A DNA stretch of 53,318 nt from positions 1-53,318 of the forward strand of contig NZ_BAJU01000014.1 of the NCBI RefSeq assembly GCF_000613865.1, in the 5' to 3' direction. Both the position numbers and the translations under genes were made by a program. The notes below the pieces were generated by a model that saw nothing but the letters and a program-made list of their open reading frames with translations, was not told the DNA's origin and searched no databases. This DNA is from Acetobacter okinawensis JCM 25146. GTDB lineage: Bacteria; Pseudomonadota; Alphaproteobacteria; Acetobacterales; Acetobacteraceae. Below, piece by piece: positions 9,993 through 19,701 of this stretch; within the stretch, counting starts at the first letter, position 1, and the number at the start of each line of letters is the position of its first letter.

Positions 9993-11137
9993 GCTTTCTC
10001 CGCTGGTGTGCCTTCGATGACCTTGAGGATGGCGGCGTTGGTAATCTTGCCATCGTGGGTCAGGGTGGTGCCGGTAATGACCTCGTCCGTAAAATCGGGC
10101 TTGAGCACACCGTCATGCAGAACCTGCTCCAGCAGGTTGTAAATGTTCTTGGCGTACAACTCGCTCGCCTGTGCGGCCAGACTGGAGGGCAGGTTGGTCG
10201 GGCCAACCATGACCACGGGGCCAACCTTGACAATTTCGCCCGCCTTGGTGCCTTCACAGTTGCCGCCGTTGGGCGCGCCCATGTCCACCACAACGGAGCC
10301 TTCCTTCATGCCTGCAAGTTGCTCGGCATCAATCAGGCGTGGGGCCTTGCGACCGGGGACGGCTGCTGTGGTAATAATCAGGTCAGCTTGTGCAATATGC
10401 TGCGAAAGGGTCGCGCGCACCTTGGCTTTTTCGTCCGCTGTCAGTTCACGGGCGTAGCCGCCGGCTCCTCGTGCATCAATGCCCGTATCCACAAACTTGG
10501 CACCAACGGACTCCGCTTCTTCCTTGGTTTCTGGGCGTACGTCGTAGCCTTCGCACACAGCGCCAAGGCGGTGTGCTGTGGCCAGTGCCTGCAGGCCTGC
10601 AACACCAAGCCCCATGACCAGCACGCGGGCCGCACGCAGGGAGCCAACGGCGGTGGTCATCATGGGCAGGATTTTCTGCATGTGCACACTGCCCAGCAGG
10701 GGAGCGTAATACCCGGCAAGAGCTGCCTGACTGGACAGGGCGTCCATGGCCTGCGCACGGCTGATGCGGGGGATCAGCTCCATGGCAAAGGTGGTGATCT
10801 TGCCATCACGCAGCGCCTTGACCAGTTCTGGCTGGCTCTGGGCGTAAATGAAGGAGACCAGCAGGGCACCGGGCTTCATTTTTTTGACGGTTTCGACTGA
10901 TGGCGGTTGGACGGCCAGCACAATATCCGCATCTGCAACCAGTTTCCCGGTATCGGGCTCCTGCGTGACCTGTGCTTTTGTGTAGGCGTCGTCGGTGTAG
11001 GTTGCAGCACTGCCCGCTCCCTGCTCCAGAACAAGATCTGCCCCAAGCTTGGCTATGCGCTGTGCTACCGCGGGAATCATGGCAACCCGGCGTTCGTCAG
11101 GCTGCGTTTCCTTCAGGATGGCAATTTTAACGGTCAC
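9989..11137 (-). CDS. pntA1: NAD(P) transhydrogenase alpha subunit part 1 PntA1
   Basis: The soluble NAD(H)-binding domain I of the three-subunit transhydrogenase, related to alanine dehydrogenase, about 382 residues. Typical features are KETQPDERRVAMIPA near the N-terminus, the Rossmann loop VLVMGLGVAGLQALATA, YDVRPETKEEAESVGAKF, and the mobile-loop region near RAGGYARELT. I chose the GTG at 11135-11137 (VTVKIAILKET) because it matches the family N-terminus and has a GGGAA stretch upstream; an in-frame ATG 18 bases earlier is possible. First gene of pntA1-pntA2-pntB-adhP-aldehyde dehydrogenase. The frame is intact. Confidence 0.92.
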   Translation of the reverse strand: MTVKIAILKETQPDERRVAMIPAVAQRIAKLGADLVLEQGAGSAATYTDDAYTKAQVTQEPDTGKLVADADIVLAVQPPSVETVKKMKPGALLVSFIYAQSQPELVKALRDGKITTFAMELIPRISRAQAMDALSSQAALAGYYAPLLGSVHMQKILPMMTTAVGSLRAARVLVMGLGVAGLQALATAHRLGAVCEGYDVRPETKEEAESVGAKFVDTGIDARGAGGYARELTADEKAKVRATLSQHIAQADLIITTAAVPGRKAPRLIDAEQLAGMKEGSVVVDMGAPNGGNCEGTKAGEIVKVGPVVMVGPTNLPSSLAAQASELYAKNIYNLLEQVLHDGVLKPDFTDEVITGTTLTHDGKITNAAILKVIEGTPAEKA

Positions 11138-11545
11138 GTTCTTTTCCCAATGCATTCTGTATGGGGTGAGGAGGGACCGGGATGGCGGGGTAGATAGACG
11201 GCCTTCCTCCACAACTTTGCTGGTTGATATGACAAGCATATCTGCGAAAGGTTGCATTGATATGCGTCAAAGAAACCTTTCGAACATGATATAAAATTAT
11301 TTTTTTCATTATTGCACTTTATAAATAAGTTGCACGGAGCGTGTGCCCCCCTCAGCTTTTTGGGGCAGGGGCCGCGCGGTGGTGGTAGATCATGCCAGCC
11401 CCCTGCCATGCGTATGGGTCAGGGAAAGCGCGGGCCGAGCAATTCCATTTGTAGGCGGAATGGTCTAGGGTTCGCGCGATTGAACGGGCTGCGCGCGGGC
11501 ACCCGTTGTTCTGACTTCTAACGTGCTCTGAATCAAAGGTGGATT
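11138..11545. other. divergent intergenic region between pntA1 and asd
   Basis: About 400 bases without a gene. The pnt side is AT-rich (11285-11330 is mostly A/T) and holds the inverted repeat listed separately. The asd side is GC-rich and contains GCCCC/GGGGC hairpins near 11345-11368 but no clear terminator. Promoters for both directions must lie here; I cannot place -35/-10 boxes with confidence. Confidence 0.6.
11245..11282. promoter_or_regulatory. nested inverted repeat upstream of the pnt operon
   Basis: CGAAAGGTT (11245-11253) is exactly repeated in inverse as AACCTTTCG (11274-11282), and the spacer contains a second palindrome, GCATTGATATGC (GCAT and ATGC around TGAT). It lies about 110-145 bases upstream of the pntA1 start. 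It may be an operator or a transcript hairpin; no known regulator is assigned. Confidence 0.4.
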
Positions 11546-12566
11546 ATGGGTTATCGGGTTGCTGTTGTAGGCGCGACAGGTGCAGTGGGACGGGAAATCC
11601 TCAAGACACTGGCCGAACGGGAGTTCCCGGTGGATGATATTGTCGCACCTGGCCTCCCCCGCTCTGCGGGCGTGAAGTGTCCTTCGGGGACCGTGTTCTG
11701 AAAGTGCAGAACCTTGAAACCTTTGATTTCAAGGGCTGGGATGTCGGGCTGTTCTCCCCCGGTGGTTCGGTGTCGGCCAAGTATGCGCCCATCGCTGCCA
11801 AGGCTGGCTGCGTTGTCATCGACAACACATCCCACTTCCGCATGGAGCCGGATGTGCCGCTGGTGGTGCCCGAGGTAAACCCCCTCGCCCTCAAGGACAT
11901 GAAGCGCAACATCATTGCCAACCCCAACTGCTCAACCATTCAGATGGTGGTGGCCCTCAAGCCGCTGCACGACCTGTTTACCCTCAAGCGGGTGGTGGTC
12001 TCCACGTATCAGGCTGTGTCTGGCGCGGGTAAGGACGGGATGGACGAGCTGTTCTCCCAGACCCGTGGGAGCTTTGTAAATGACCCGCCCAAGATCGAGC
12101 AGTTCCAGAAGCAGATCGCCTTCAACTGCATTCCCCAGATCGACCGCTTTATGGATGACGGTGCGACCAAGGAAGAATGAAGATGCGAGTCGAGACCAAA
12201 AAAATTCTCGACCCGGACGTGGAGGTGCTGGCCACCTGCGTGCGTGTGCCGGTGTTTGTTGGTCATTCCGAAGCCGTTGTGGCCGAATTTGTCGAGCCGG
12301 TGGACCTTGAGCGCGCGCGTGAGGCGCTGCGGGAGTCCGAAGGGGTTGTGCTGCTCGACCAGCGTGAAGATGGCGGGTATGTGACCCCGCTTGAATCTGT
12401 GGGGGAAGATGCGACCTATGTGTCACGCCTTCGTGTCGATCCGAGCGTGCCCCATGGGCTGGCCTTCTGGTGTGTTGCCGATAATCTGCGGAAAGGCGCG
12501 GCTTTGAACGCCGTGCAGATCGCTGAAACCATGATCGCGCTGGATCTTCTGCCCAGACACGCCTGA
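11546..12566 (+). CDS. asd: aspartate-semialdehyde dehydrogenase Asd (frameshifted)
   Basis: Reduces aspartyl phosphate to aspartate semialdehyde with NADPH, the branch point to lysine/diaminopimelate, threonine and methionine, so it is needed for the cell wall. The N-terminus MGYRVAVVGATGAVGREIL carries the Rossmann loop. The second part has NPNCSTIQMVVALKPLH with the catalytic Cys, and TYQAVSGAGKDGMDEL; the last part has VETKKILDP and RVPVFVGHSEAV. Bases are missing near 11671 (normal reading SAGREVSFGD) and near 12176 (normal reading TKEEWKMRVETKK). The peptide around 11650-11660 also differs from the usual ALAS sequence in a way that fits two cancelling indels. Repaired length is about 340 residues, as expected. 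Confidence 0.9.
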
Positions 12567-12703
12567 GTGAGAATCCACCCCCTCTCGGTCTCGTGTTGAT
12601 CCGTTGAATTGACCGGGCCGAGGCGCGGGGCGTAGGACAAAAACGATGCAAAACGCTGGATGCAACCAGCGCTCAGGGATAGACACGGGGTACGAGGCTG
12701 ACA

Positions 12704-13177
12704 ATGCAGGATATCCGTAAGGCCCTCTATGTAGGGAGCCGAAGTGACGGCACACTGATCGAGCGGCCCATGTCGCCGCACTTGCAGGTGTACCGTTATC
12801 GGCTTTCCATGGTTCTTTCCATTTCGAATCGAATCACGGGAGTGATCGCCACGGCTGGTGCGGCGTTGGGTGTGTTCTGGCTTGGTGCGGCAGCCAAAGG
12901 GCCAAAGTCCTTTGCTACGGCGCGCAAGGTAACGGGCAACCCGCTGGGCCAGCTTGTGCTGGTGGGGTGGCTGGCTTCGGTCGTTTACCACACGGTCGGC
13001 GGCATCCGGCATCTTATCTGGGATGCGGGCTACCGTTACGACAAGGAAGAACTGAACAAGGATGGCCCAGTGGCAGTGGGCGTAACCGCGGGCGTAAGCA
13101 CCGTGCTGGCCGCTGCCCTGCTTGCTGTGGCTGGCTGCCGCAGGAGCAAACGCGCCAAAGCCGGGAAGGTATCCTGA
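12704..13177 (+). CDS. sdhC: succinate dehydrogenase cytochrome b556 subunit SdhC
   Basis: A membrane anchor of complex II, 157 residues with three hydrophobic helices. The N-terminal RPMSPHLQVYR is the family signature, and YHTVGGIRHLIWDAGY carries the axial haem-b His. The quinone/haem motif usually written S-[IL]-x-H-R-[IV]-[ST]-G reads SISNRITG here, with Asn in place of His. A basic C-terminal tail (CRRSKRAKAGK) follows the third helix. It starts the sdhCDAB cluster 137 bases after asd, and its TGA is one base before the sdhD ATG. Confidence 0.9.
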   Translation: MQDIRKALYVGSRSDGTLIERPMSPHLQVYRYRLSMVLSISNRITGVIATAGAALGVFWLGAAAKGPKSFATARKVTGNPLGQLVLVGWLASVVYHTVGGIRHLIWDAGYRYDKEELNKDGPVAVGVTAGVSTVLAAALLAVAGCRRSKRAKAGKVS

Positions 13178-13178
13178 C

Positions 13179-13592
13179 ATGAACGCTTCTGTTCCACATA
13201 TTGAAGTCATGCGCTCCCAGCTTGGGCGTGCACGCGGTCTGGGTGCGGGGCATTCAGGCGTTGGCCACTGGTGGGCCGAGCGTGTTTCTGCTGCCAGTCT
13301 GCTGCCACTTTCCACATGGTTTGTGGTGCAGATGTTCCGCCTTGGCGGGGCTGACCACGCAGAGGTGGTCAAATGGGGCGGCAAGCCCGTTAACGCCACC
13401 ATGCTGGCGGCACTGATTATTACCACATTCTACCATGCGCAGGTTGGCCTGCAGGTCATTGTGGACGATTACGTGCACGGCAAGGCGCACCTGCCCACCC
13501 GTCTTTTGATCAAGATCGGTACCTCCCTTATGGGGCTGCTTGGCGTGTTCGCCGTGATCAAGCTGGTGGTGCGGAGCGGTTCCGGCAAATAA
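13179..13592 (+). CDS. sdhD: succinate dehydrogenase membrane anchor SdhD
   Basis: The second membrane anchor of complex II, 137 residues, three predicted helices. The N-terminus has RARGLGAGHSGVGHWWAERVSA, typical of alphaproteobacterial SdhD, and the haem/quinone block FYHAQVGLQVIVDDYVHG is fully conserved. The ATG at 13179 begins one base after the sdhC stop. After it come 116 bases before sdhA with no recognisable gene. The frame is intact. Confidence 0.9.
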   Translation: MNASVPHIEVMRSQLGRARGLGAGHSGVGHWWAERVSAASLLPLSTWFVVQMFRLGGADHAEVVKWGGKPVNATMLAALIITTFYHAQVGLQVIVDDYVHGKAHLPTRLLIKIGTSLMGLLGVFAVIKLVVRSGSGK

Positions 13593-13708
13593 GCCGGGCC
13601 TTTGCCCAAGTATAAAAGAGCCTTGTGCCGCCGACGGAACAGGTCGGATACGCGGCGGCATGAACCTGAACGACTGACAGGCCGAACGCATATGGGAGCG
13701 CCGTCACG

Positions 13709-15519
13709 ATGAATGCCAATTCCTCTCCTTCTCGGGGAGCTTACCGGATTGTTGATCACGCATACGATGTTGTGGTCGTGGGAGCAGGTGGTTCGGGCCT
13801 GCGTGCAACGCTGGGCATGGGGGCCGCAGGCCTGAGCACCGCGTGCATTACCAAGGTTTTCCCCACCCGTAGCCATACCGTGGCCGCGCAGGGTGGCATT
13901 GGGGCCTCTCTTGGCAACATGGCCGAGGATCACTGGCGCTGGCACATGTATGACACCGTAAAAGGGTCTGACTGGCTGGGTGACCAGGACGCCATCGAGT
14001 TCATGGTGCGCGAGGCAGTGCCCGCCGTGCAGGAACTGGAACATTTTGGTGTTCCCTTCTCCCGCACGGAAGAGGGTAAAATCTACCAGCGCCCCTTTGG
14101 CGGGCATATGAGCGACTTTGGCAAGGCCCCCGTGCCCCGCGCCTGTGCTGCGGCTGACCGTACGGGCCATGCCATCCTGCACACGCTGTACCAGCAGTGC
14201 CTCAAGCATAATGTTGAGTTCTTTGTCGAATATTTCGCCATTGACCTGATTATGGATGACGAGGCGCATGCCGGGGCGTTATGGCCTGGTGCCAGGATGA
14301 TGGCACCATCCACCGCTTCAATGCCAAAATGGTTGTGCTCGCTACAGGTGGTTATGGCCGTGCCTACCAGTCCTGCACCTCTGCCCATACATGCACGGGT
14401 GATGGCAACGGCATGGTCATGCGTGCGGGTCTGCCTACGCAGGATATGGAGTTTGTCCAGTTCCATCCCACGGGTATTTACCCCGCAGGGTGCCTGCTGA
14501 CCGAAGGCTGCCGTGGTGAGGGTGGTTACCTGACCAACTCCGAGGGTGAGCGTTTTATGGAACGCTACGCCCCGACCGCCAAAGACCTTGCCTCGCGCGA
14601 CGTGGTGTCCCGCGCCATGACAATCGAGATCAAGGAAGGCCGTGGCTGTGGTCCCAAAAAGGATCACATCATGATGCATCTGGAGCATCTGGGCTCCGAC
14701 CTGCTGCATGAGCGCCTGCCGGGGATTTTGGAAACATCGCGTATTTTTGCCGGTGTGGACGTAACCAAGGAGCCGGTGCCGGTTCTGCCAACCGTGCATT
14801 ACAATATGGGTGGTATTCCCACCAATATTCACGGCGAAGTTGTGCGCCCCACAGCAGATAACCCCGATGCGGTGGTACCAGGCCTGATGGCCGTGGGCGA
14901 GGCCGCCTGCGTGTCCGTGCATGGTGCAAACCGCCTTGGCACAAACTCCCTGCTTGACCTGATCGTATTTGGTCGTGCGGCAGCCCGCCGTGCGGCGGAG
15001 GTGGTCAAACCGACGGACTTTGTGCGCCCACTTCCCGCTGGGGCTGGCGAGTTTGCTCTCGATCGTCTGGACAAGCTGCGTTACGCCAAGGGGGGCACCA
15101 AGGTCTCCGCCATGCGGGACCGCCTCCAGCGTGACATGCAGACTCATGCAGCCGTGTTCCGCACGCAGGAAAGCCTGCAGGAAGGTGTGGACAAGATCCG
15201 CGATATCTGGAGTGGTCTGGGCGATCTCTGCGTTTCTGACAGCTCACTGATCTGGAATAGTGACCTGATGGAAGCGCTGGAGTTTGAAAACCTGCTGGCC
15301 AATGCAACAGCTACGCTCGAAAGTGGTCTGGCCCGGCATGAAAGCCGTGGCGCGCATGCCCGCGATGACTTCCCCGAACGTGATGACAAGGAATGGCTCA
15401 AACATTCCGTTTCCTGGCTGGATGACAAGGGCGGCGTCAAGCTGACCTATCGTCCGGTGCATATGAAAACCCTGACCGACGATGTCGAGGTTTTCCCACC
15501 CAAAAAGCGCGTTTACTGA
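13709..15519 (+). CDS. sdhA: succinate dehydrogenase flavoprotein subunit SdhA (frameshifted)
   Basis: The catalytic FAD subunit of complex II, oxidising succinate to fumarate at the cytoplasmic face. The FAD loop [14 protein letters not shown] is at about residues 20-33, the covalent-FAD His is His56 in [10 protein letters not shown], and the active-site region [21 protein letters not shown] and the NMGGIPTN and [15 protein letters not shown] blocks follow. One base is missing near 14272-14278 (reading [19 protein letters not shown]), which splits the gene between residues about 190 and 191. Repaired length is about 603 residues, the family norm. Confidence 0.95.
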
Positions 15520-15543
15520 TCCGCAGGGCAAAGGGAGGCGAAC

Positions 15544-16327
15544 ATGGTCGAACTCAGACTGCCGCGTAACAGCACCGTAGGGAAAGGCAAAACCTTTCCC
15601 GCTCCTGCTGGGGCAAAAAATGTCAAAACCTTCAAGGTTTACCCGCTGGTCCCCCGATGACGGGAAAAACCCGGTCATAGATTCATACGATCTTGACCTG
15701 GATACAATCGGGCCAATGGTGCTGGACGCCATTATCCACATCAAGAATGAGGTGGACCCCACGCTGACTTTCCGGCGCTCCTGCCGCGAAGGGATCTGTG
15801 GCTCCTGCGCGATGAACATTGATGGCGAGAACACGCTTGCGTGCCTCAAGCCGATCAAGGACATTCAGGGCGATGTGCGGATTTATCCGCTGCCCCATAT
15901 GCCCATTGTCAAGGATCTGGTGTCCAATCTGGATGGGGCTTATGCACAGCTGCGCTCCATCCAGCCATGGATGCAGGCCGACAGTGCGCCACCACCCGAT
16001 GGTGAACGCCGCCAGAGCATTGAGGAGCGCGCCAAGCTTGACGGTATGTGGGAGTGCATTCTGTGCTTCTGCTGCACAACGTCCTGCCCGTCCTATTGGT
16101 GGAATGGGGACAAATACCTTGGCCCGGCCGTTCTGCTTGCCGCACACCGCTGGATCGCAGACAGCCGTGATGAGCATACGGGCGAACGTCTGGATGCGCT
16201 GGAAGATACGTTCAAGCTCTATGCGTGCCGCACCATCATGAACTGCACCCAGACCTGCCCCAAGGGTCTGAACCCGGCCAAGGCCATTGGCCGGATCAAG
16301 GAACTCCAGATCGAACGTAAGGTCTGA
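15544..16327 (+). CDS. sdhB: succinate dehydrogenase iron-sulfur subunit SdhB (frameshifted near the start)
   Basis: The electron-transfer subunit of complex II. The ATG at 15544 begins [18 protein letters not shown]; the frame is lost within the CCC at about 15643-15646, where one extra C turns the normal [12 protein letters not shown] into VYPLVPR-stop. Downstream, CREGICGSC and the later Cys bind the [2Fe-2S] centre, [17 protein letters not shown] serves the [4Fe-4S]/[3Fe-4S] centres, and [17 protein letters not shown] completes them. Total about 260 residues. It follows sdhA by 24 bases and ends at a strong terminator. Confidence 0.95.
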
Positions 16328-16360
16328 TCCTTACCGGTTCACTCTGTCAGTCTTTGGGCA

Positions 16361-16394
16361 AACCCTGCGGGAGAATACTCCCGCAGGGTTTTTG
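16361..16394 (+). terminator. terminator of the sdh operon
   Basis: A perfect 13-bp stem, AACCCTGCGGGAG (16361-16373) and CTCCCGCAGGGTT (16378-16390), with an AATA loop, followed by TTT. Confidence 0.93.
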
Positions 16395-16478
16395 CTGTTT
16401 GCAGTAGGCGGCAGACCGGGGCCAATATTGACGTATGGCGTTGGAGGTGGAACATAAAAATCCAACCATGCACCAAGC

Positions 16479-17159
16479 ATGACAAAAGGGGGTCTTGTGT
16501 TTAACGGCCATCTTACGACCCAGACCGGCCGTGCCAGAGCATGGACGGACAGCCTGTTTGTGGACCATGCGGTGCTGCGTCTGGTCTGGACTAATTTCCA
16601 TGCCGTTATTCCGGGCAAGGTGTACCGTTGTAACCACCCCACTCCTGCGCGCCTGCGGCGGGCTGTGCGCAAGCTGGGCCTGCGGACACTGGTGAACCTG
16701 CGTGGCCACAGGCAGTGCGGTTCGGACGCCCTCTCGCGCAATGCGGCGGCCCGGATTGGGCTGACCCATCTGGATATGGCGTTTGAAAGCAGGGGCGCTC
16801 CCCACAAAGACCGTATTCTGCGGTTTGCCAAGATGTATGGCTCCTTGCAGTTTCCCATGCTTATGCACTGCAAGTCTGGGGCGGATCGGGCGGGGCTGGC
16901 CTCGGCGCTGGTTATCATGTTCGAAGGTGGGAGTGCTGAGCAGGCTCTTGGCGAATTGTCCTGGCGGTTTGGGCATTTTCGTGGGTCACGCACGGGTATT
17001 CTGGACGCTTTCTTTCTGCGGTATCAAGCACAGGCGGAGGGGCGCATCCCGTTTATGGAATGGGTGTGCAACGAGTATGATGAGGAGGCCCTTAAGCAGG
17101 ATTTTGTGGCGGGCCGGATTGCCGCTTTTCTAACCGATCAGGTGCTCAGGAGAGAGTAG
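16479..17159 (+). CDS. CX5R protein phosphatase, tyrosine/dual-specificity type
   Basis: A soluble protein of 226 residues with the signature loop MHCKSGADRAGLASAL (HCxxGxDR), the cysteine phosphatase P-loop. Upstream, VYRCNHPTPARLRRAVRKLGLRTLVNLRG resembles the start of bacterial DSP/PTP-like proteins, where the first strand follows a conserved 'R..QP' segment. No signal peptide or membrane segment is visible, so it is probably cytoplasmic. Substrate unknown: phosphotyrosine proteins, phosphoinositides or polysaccharide-assembly kinases are possible. It stands alone between the sdh terminator and the convergent pgk terminator. The start at 16479 has no good ribosome-binding site; a GGAGGT lies further upstream near 16443, so the true start could differ. 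Confidence 0.75.
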   Translation: MTKGGLVFNGHLTTQTGRARAWTDSLFVDHAVLRLVWTNFHAVIPGKVYRCNHPTPARLRRAVRKLGLRTLVNLRGHRQCGSDALSRNAAARIGLTHLDMAFESRGAPHKDRILRFAKMYGSLQFPMLMHCKSGADRAGLASALVIMFEGGSAEQALGELSWRFGHFRGSRTGILDAFFLRYQAQAEGRIPFMEWVCNEYDEEALKQDFVAGRIAAFLTDQVLRRE

Positions 17160-17370
17160 CAGACGCGGTTCAGGTCTGGTGAAAATGTTTTTCTTCTGAT
17201 GTTTCGTCAGGAAAGTAACAGTGTAGATACACATCTGACGCCTTGATGAACAACATCCATAAGCTGCAGGAAGATTTAGGGAATAAACCAAGAGCATAGT
17301 CCCATGTCTCCCCCCATCGTATGATGAAGGTTTTACTTTTTGCGCTCCACAGAACGATTTTTTGCCAGAC

Positions 17371-17407
17371 AATAAAAAACCGCCGGAAGCCTGAGCCTCC
17401 GGCGGTC
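17371..17407 (-). terminator. terminator of the tkt-like/gap/pgk operon
   Basis: On the minus strand, ACCGCCGGA pairs with TCCGGCGGT (17398-17406 and 17379-17387), followed by TTTTTATT. It lies just after the pgk stop. Confidence 0.93.
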
Positions 17408-17432
17408 TGGTCGTCTAAAGTAGAAAACCTGC

Positions 17433-18659
17433 TTAGATTGGCAGGGTTTTTTCCAGCGTGGTGCTAAGGGCAGTCAGGCCCGGCAGAACCTTGCCCTCCA
17501 GCCATTCCAGAAAAGCGCCACCAGCGGTGGAGACATAGGTCATGTCATGCAGCACACCGGCATGGCGCAGGGCCGACACGGTGTCCCCCCCACCCGCTAC
17601 GGTTTTGAGTGCCCCTGCCTTGGTCAGGCGTCCGGCTTCCTGCGCTACGGCGTTTGTGCCCTCATCAAACGGAGGGAGTTCAAACACGCCAAGCGGACCG
17701 TTCCAGACCAGAGTTTTCAACCCTGCCAGTTTGCTGTTGAGGAGCTTGACCGTTTCCGGCCCCACGTCCAGCGCCATCCACCCGTCGGGAATGGCGTTGG
17801 CAGGCACGGTGCTGGTGGGTGCTCCGGCTATAAAGTCCTCGGAGATGACCATATCAACCGGCAGGATCAGGTCGCAGTTCTTGGCCTTGGCCTGCGCCAT
17901 AATCTGGCGGGCCGTGTCCAGCATGTCGTCTTCCTTGAGCGACTTGCCAACATTCAGCCCCTGTGCGGCCAGAAACGTGTTGGCCATGGCGCCACCAATA
18001 GCCAGCATGTCCACCTTGTCCAGAAGGTTTTCAAGCAACTGAAGTTTGGTGGAAATTTTGGCCCCACCCACAATGGCCCCAACCGGGCGCTCGGGGTTTT
18101 CCAGCGCGGCGAACAGGGCCTGAAGTTCCGCTTCCATCAGACGTCCGCCAAAGGATGGCAGATGCGTGGCAACACCTGCCGTGGAGGCATGGGCGCGGTG
18201 TGCGGCCGAGAATGCGTCGTTGACATACACATCCCCCAGACTGGCGAGTGCTGCGGAAAGTTCCGCATCATTCTTTTCCTCACCAGGCTGGAAGCGGGTA
18301 TTTTCGAGCAGCAGCACTTCGCCATCGTTCAGGGAGCGTGTTGCGGCTTCTGCATCGGGGCCGATGCAGTCATGCGCAAAGTTGACCGGACGCCCCAGTG
18401 CCGTGGCCAGTGCCGTGGCAATGGGTTTGAGCGACATGGCAGGCACAACCTGCCCTTTTGGCCGGTCAAAATGGCTGAGCAGAATAACCCGCCCGCCTTT
18501 GTCTGCCAGTTCCGCAATGGTGGGAATAATGCGCTCTATACGGGTCTGGTCAGTGACCTGACCGTCCTTCATGGGGACGTTCAGATCCACGCGGAGCAGG
18601 ATGCGCTTGCCCTTGGGGTCAAGCGTGTCCAGCGTAGCAAAGGGGAGGTTGGTTGCCAT
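17433..18659 (-). CDS. pgk: phosphoglycerate kinase
   Basis: Transfers phosphate between 1,3-bisphosphoglycerate and ADP in glycolysis/gluconeogenesis. 408 residues, normal length, intact. Visible motifs: [16 protein letters not shown] at the N-terminus, [39 protein letters not shown], and the nucleotide-binding [13 protein letters not shown] segment ([18 protein letters not shown]) with GGGDTVSAL. The ATG at 18657-18659 overlaps the gap stop (TGATG), so pgk is translationally coupled to gap; an upstream extension in frame would lie entirely inside gap. Confidence 0.95.
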   Translation of the reverse strand: MATNLPFATLDTLDPKGKRILLRVDLNVPMKDGQVTDQTRIERIIPTIAELADKGGRVILLSHFDRPKGQVVPAMSLKPIATALATALGRPVNFAHDCIGPDAEAATRSLNDGEVLLLENTRFQPGEEKNDAELSAALASLGDVYVNDAFSAAHRAHASTAGVATHLPSFGGRLMEAELQALFAALENPERPVGAIVGGAKISTKLQLLENLLDKVDMLAIGGAMANTFLAAQGLNVGKSLKEDDMLDTARQIMAQAKAKNCDLILPVDMVISEDFIAGAPTSTVPANAIPDGWMALDVGPETVKLLNSKLAGLKTLVWNGPLGVFELPPFDEGTNAVAQEAGRLTKAGALKTVAGGGDTVSALRHAGVLHDMTYVSTAGGAFLEWLEGKVLPGLTALSTTLEKTLPI

Positions 18660-19681
18660 CAGAGCGATCCAAACAGGGCTGCCGTATCGGACATACGGTT
18701 GGAGAAGCCCCATTCGTTGTCGTACCAGGAGCACACGCGCACCAGCTTGCCGCCATCGACCAGAGCCGTCTGTGTGGCGTCGAAGGTGGAGGATGCAATG
18801 GCATGGTTGAAGTCGGAGCTGACCAGAGGGGCTTCGTTATAGGCCAGAGCGTTCTTCATTGTGCCTGCGTCCACAACGGCGCGAATGGCGTTGTTGACCT
18901 CTTCCACGCTGCTCGGAGCCGTTTTTGGCACAAAATCGAGCGAGACCACGGAGACGTTGGCCGTGGGTACGCGAATGGCCGTGCCATCAAGCTTGCCCTT
19001 GAGCTGGGGCAGAACCAGACCTACGGCGCGCGCCGCACCTGTGGAGGTGGGGATCATGTTCATGCCCGCAGCACGTGCACGGCGCAGGTCCTTGTGCAGC
19101 GTGTCCACCGTGCGCTGGTCACCGGTGTAGGAGTGAATTGTCACCATGTAGCCGCGTTCGATGCCAAACGCATCTTCCATCACCTTGGCAACGGGAGCCA
19201 GACAGTTGGTGGTGCAGGATGCGTTGGAGATAACGGTCATGTCCGATGTCAGCACATCTTCATTGACGCCATAAACGATGGTGGCGTCCACATCCGTTGC
19301 CGGAGCGGAGACAATGACCTTGCGTGCGCCAGCGGCCAGCAGCAGGCCTGCCTTTTCCTTGGTGGTGAACAGGCCGGTGCATTCCATGGCCACATCAACA
19401 CCCGCAAAAGGAACCTTGGAGGGGTCACGCTCGGCGGAAACGGTAATCGGGTCCCATGTGCGGCCATTGGCGGAAATGATCAGCTTGCCATTTTCCACCC
19501 GTACATCCGCAGGCAGGCGGCCATGCACGCTGTCGTAGCTCAGGAGGTGTGCGTTGTCTTCCACACTGCCCAGATCGTTAATGGCAACCGGCACCACGTC
19601 CGTGCGCCCGCTTTCAATAATGCCGCGCAGCACAAGGCGACCGATACGTCCAAAGCCATTGATGGCGATTTTGACTGCCAT
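18659..19681 (-). CDS. gap: glyceraldehyde-3-phosphate dehydrogenase, type I
   Basis: Oxidative phosphorylation of glyceraldehyde 3-phosphate. 340 residues, intact. The Rossmann loop [13 protein letters not shown] is at 8-20, Asp36 (AINDLG) is the residue that selects NAD over NADP, Cys156 in [12 protein letters not shown] is the nucleophile, and the C-terminal [13 protein letters not shown] is the usual ending. It starts 20 bases after the transketolase-like gene and overlaps pgk, so the three are presumably one operon. Acetic acid bacteria with weak upper glycolysis would use it mainly for triose metabolism and gluconeogenesis. Confidence 0.95.
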   Translation of the reverse strand: MAVKIAINGFGRIGRLVLRGIIESGRTDVVPVAINDLGSVEDNAHLLSYDSVHGRLPADVRVENGKLIISANGRTWDPITVSAERDPSKVPFAGVDVAMECTGLFTTKEKAGLLLAAGARKVIVSAPATDVDATIVYGVNEDVLTSDMTVISNASCTTNCLAPVAKVMEDAFGIERGYMVTIHSYTGDQRTVDTLHKDLRRARAAGMNMIPTSTGAARAVGLVLPQLKGKLDGTAIRVPTANVSVVSLDFVPKTAPSSVEEVNNAIRAVVDAGTMKNALAYNEAPLVSSDFNHAIASSTFDATQTALVDGGKLVRVCSWYDNEWGFSNRMSDTAALFGSL

Positions 19682-19701
19682 GGGATGTGTCTCCGTATTT
19701 T

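Noticed and set aside
17160..17372. Small frame opposite the 3' end of the phosphatase and its downstream spacer
   Set aside because: No start signal or family; the region is a plain convergent spacer ending in the pgk terminator.
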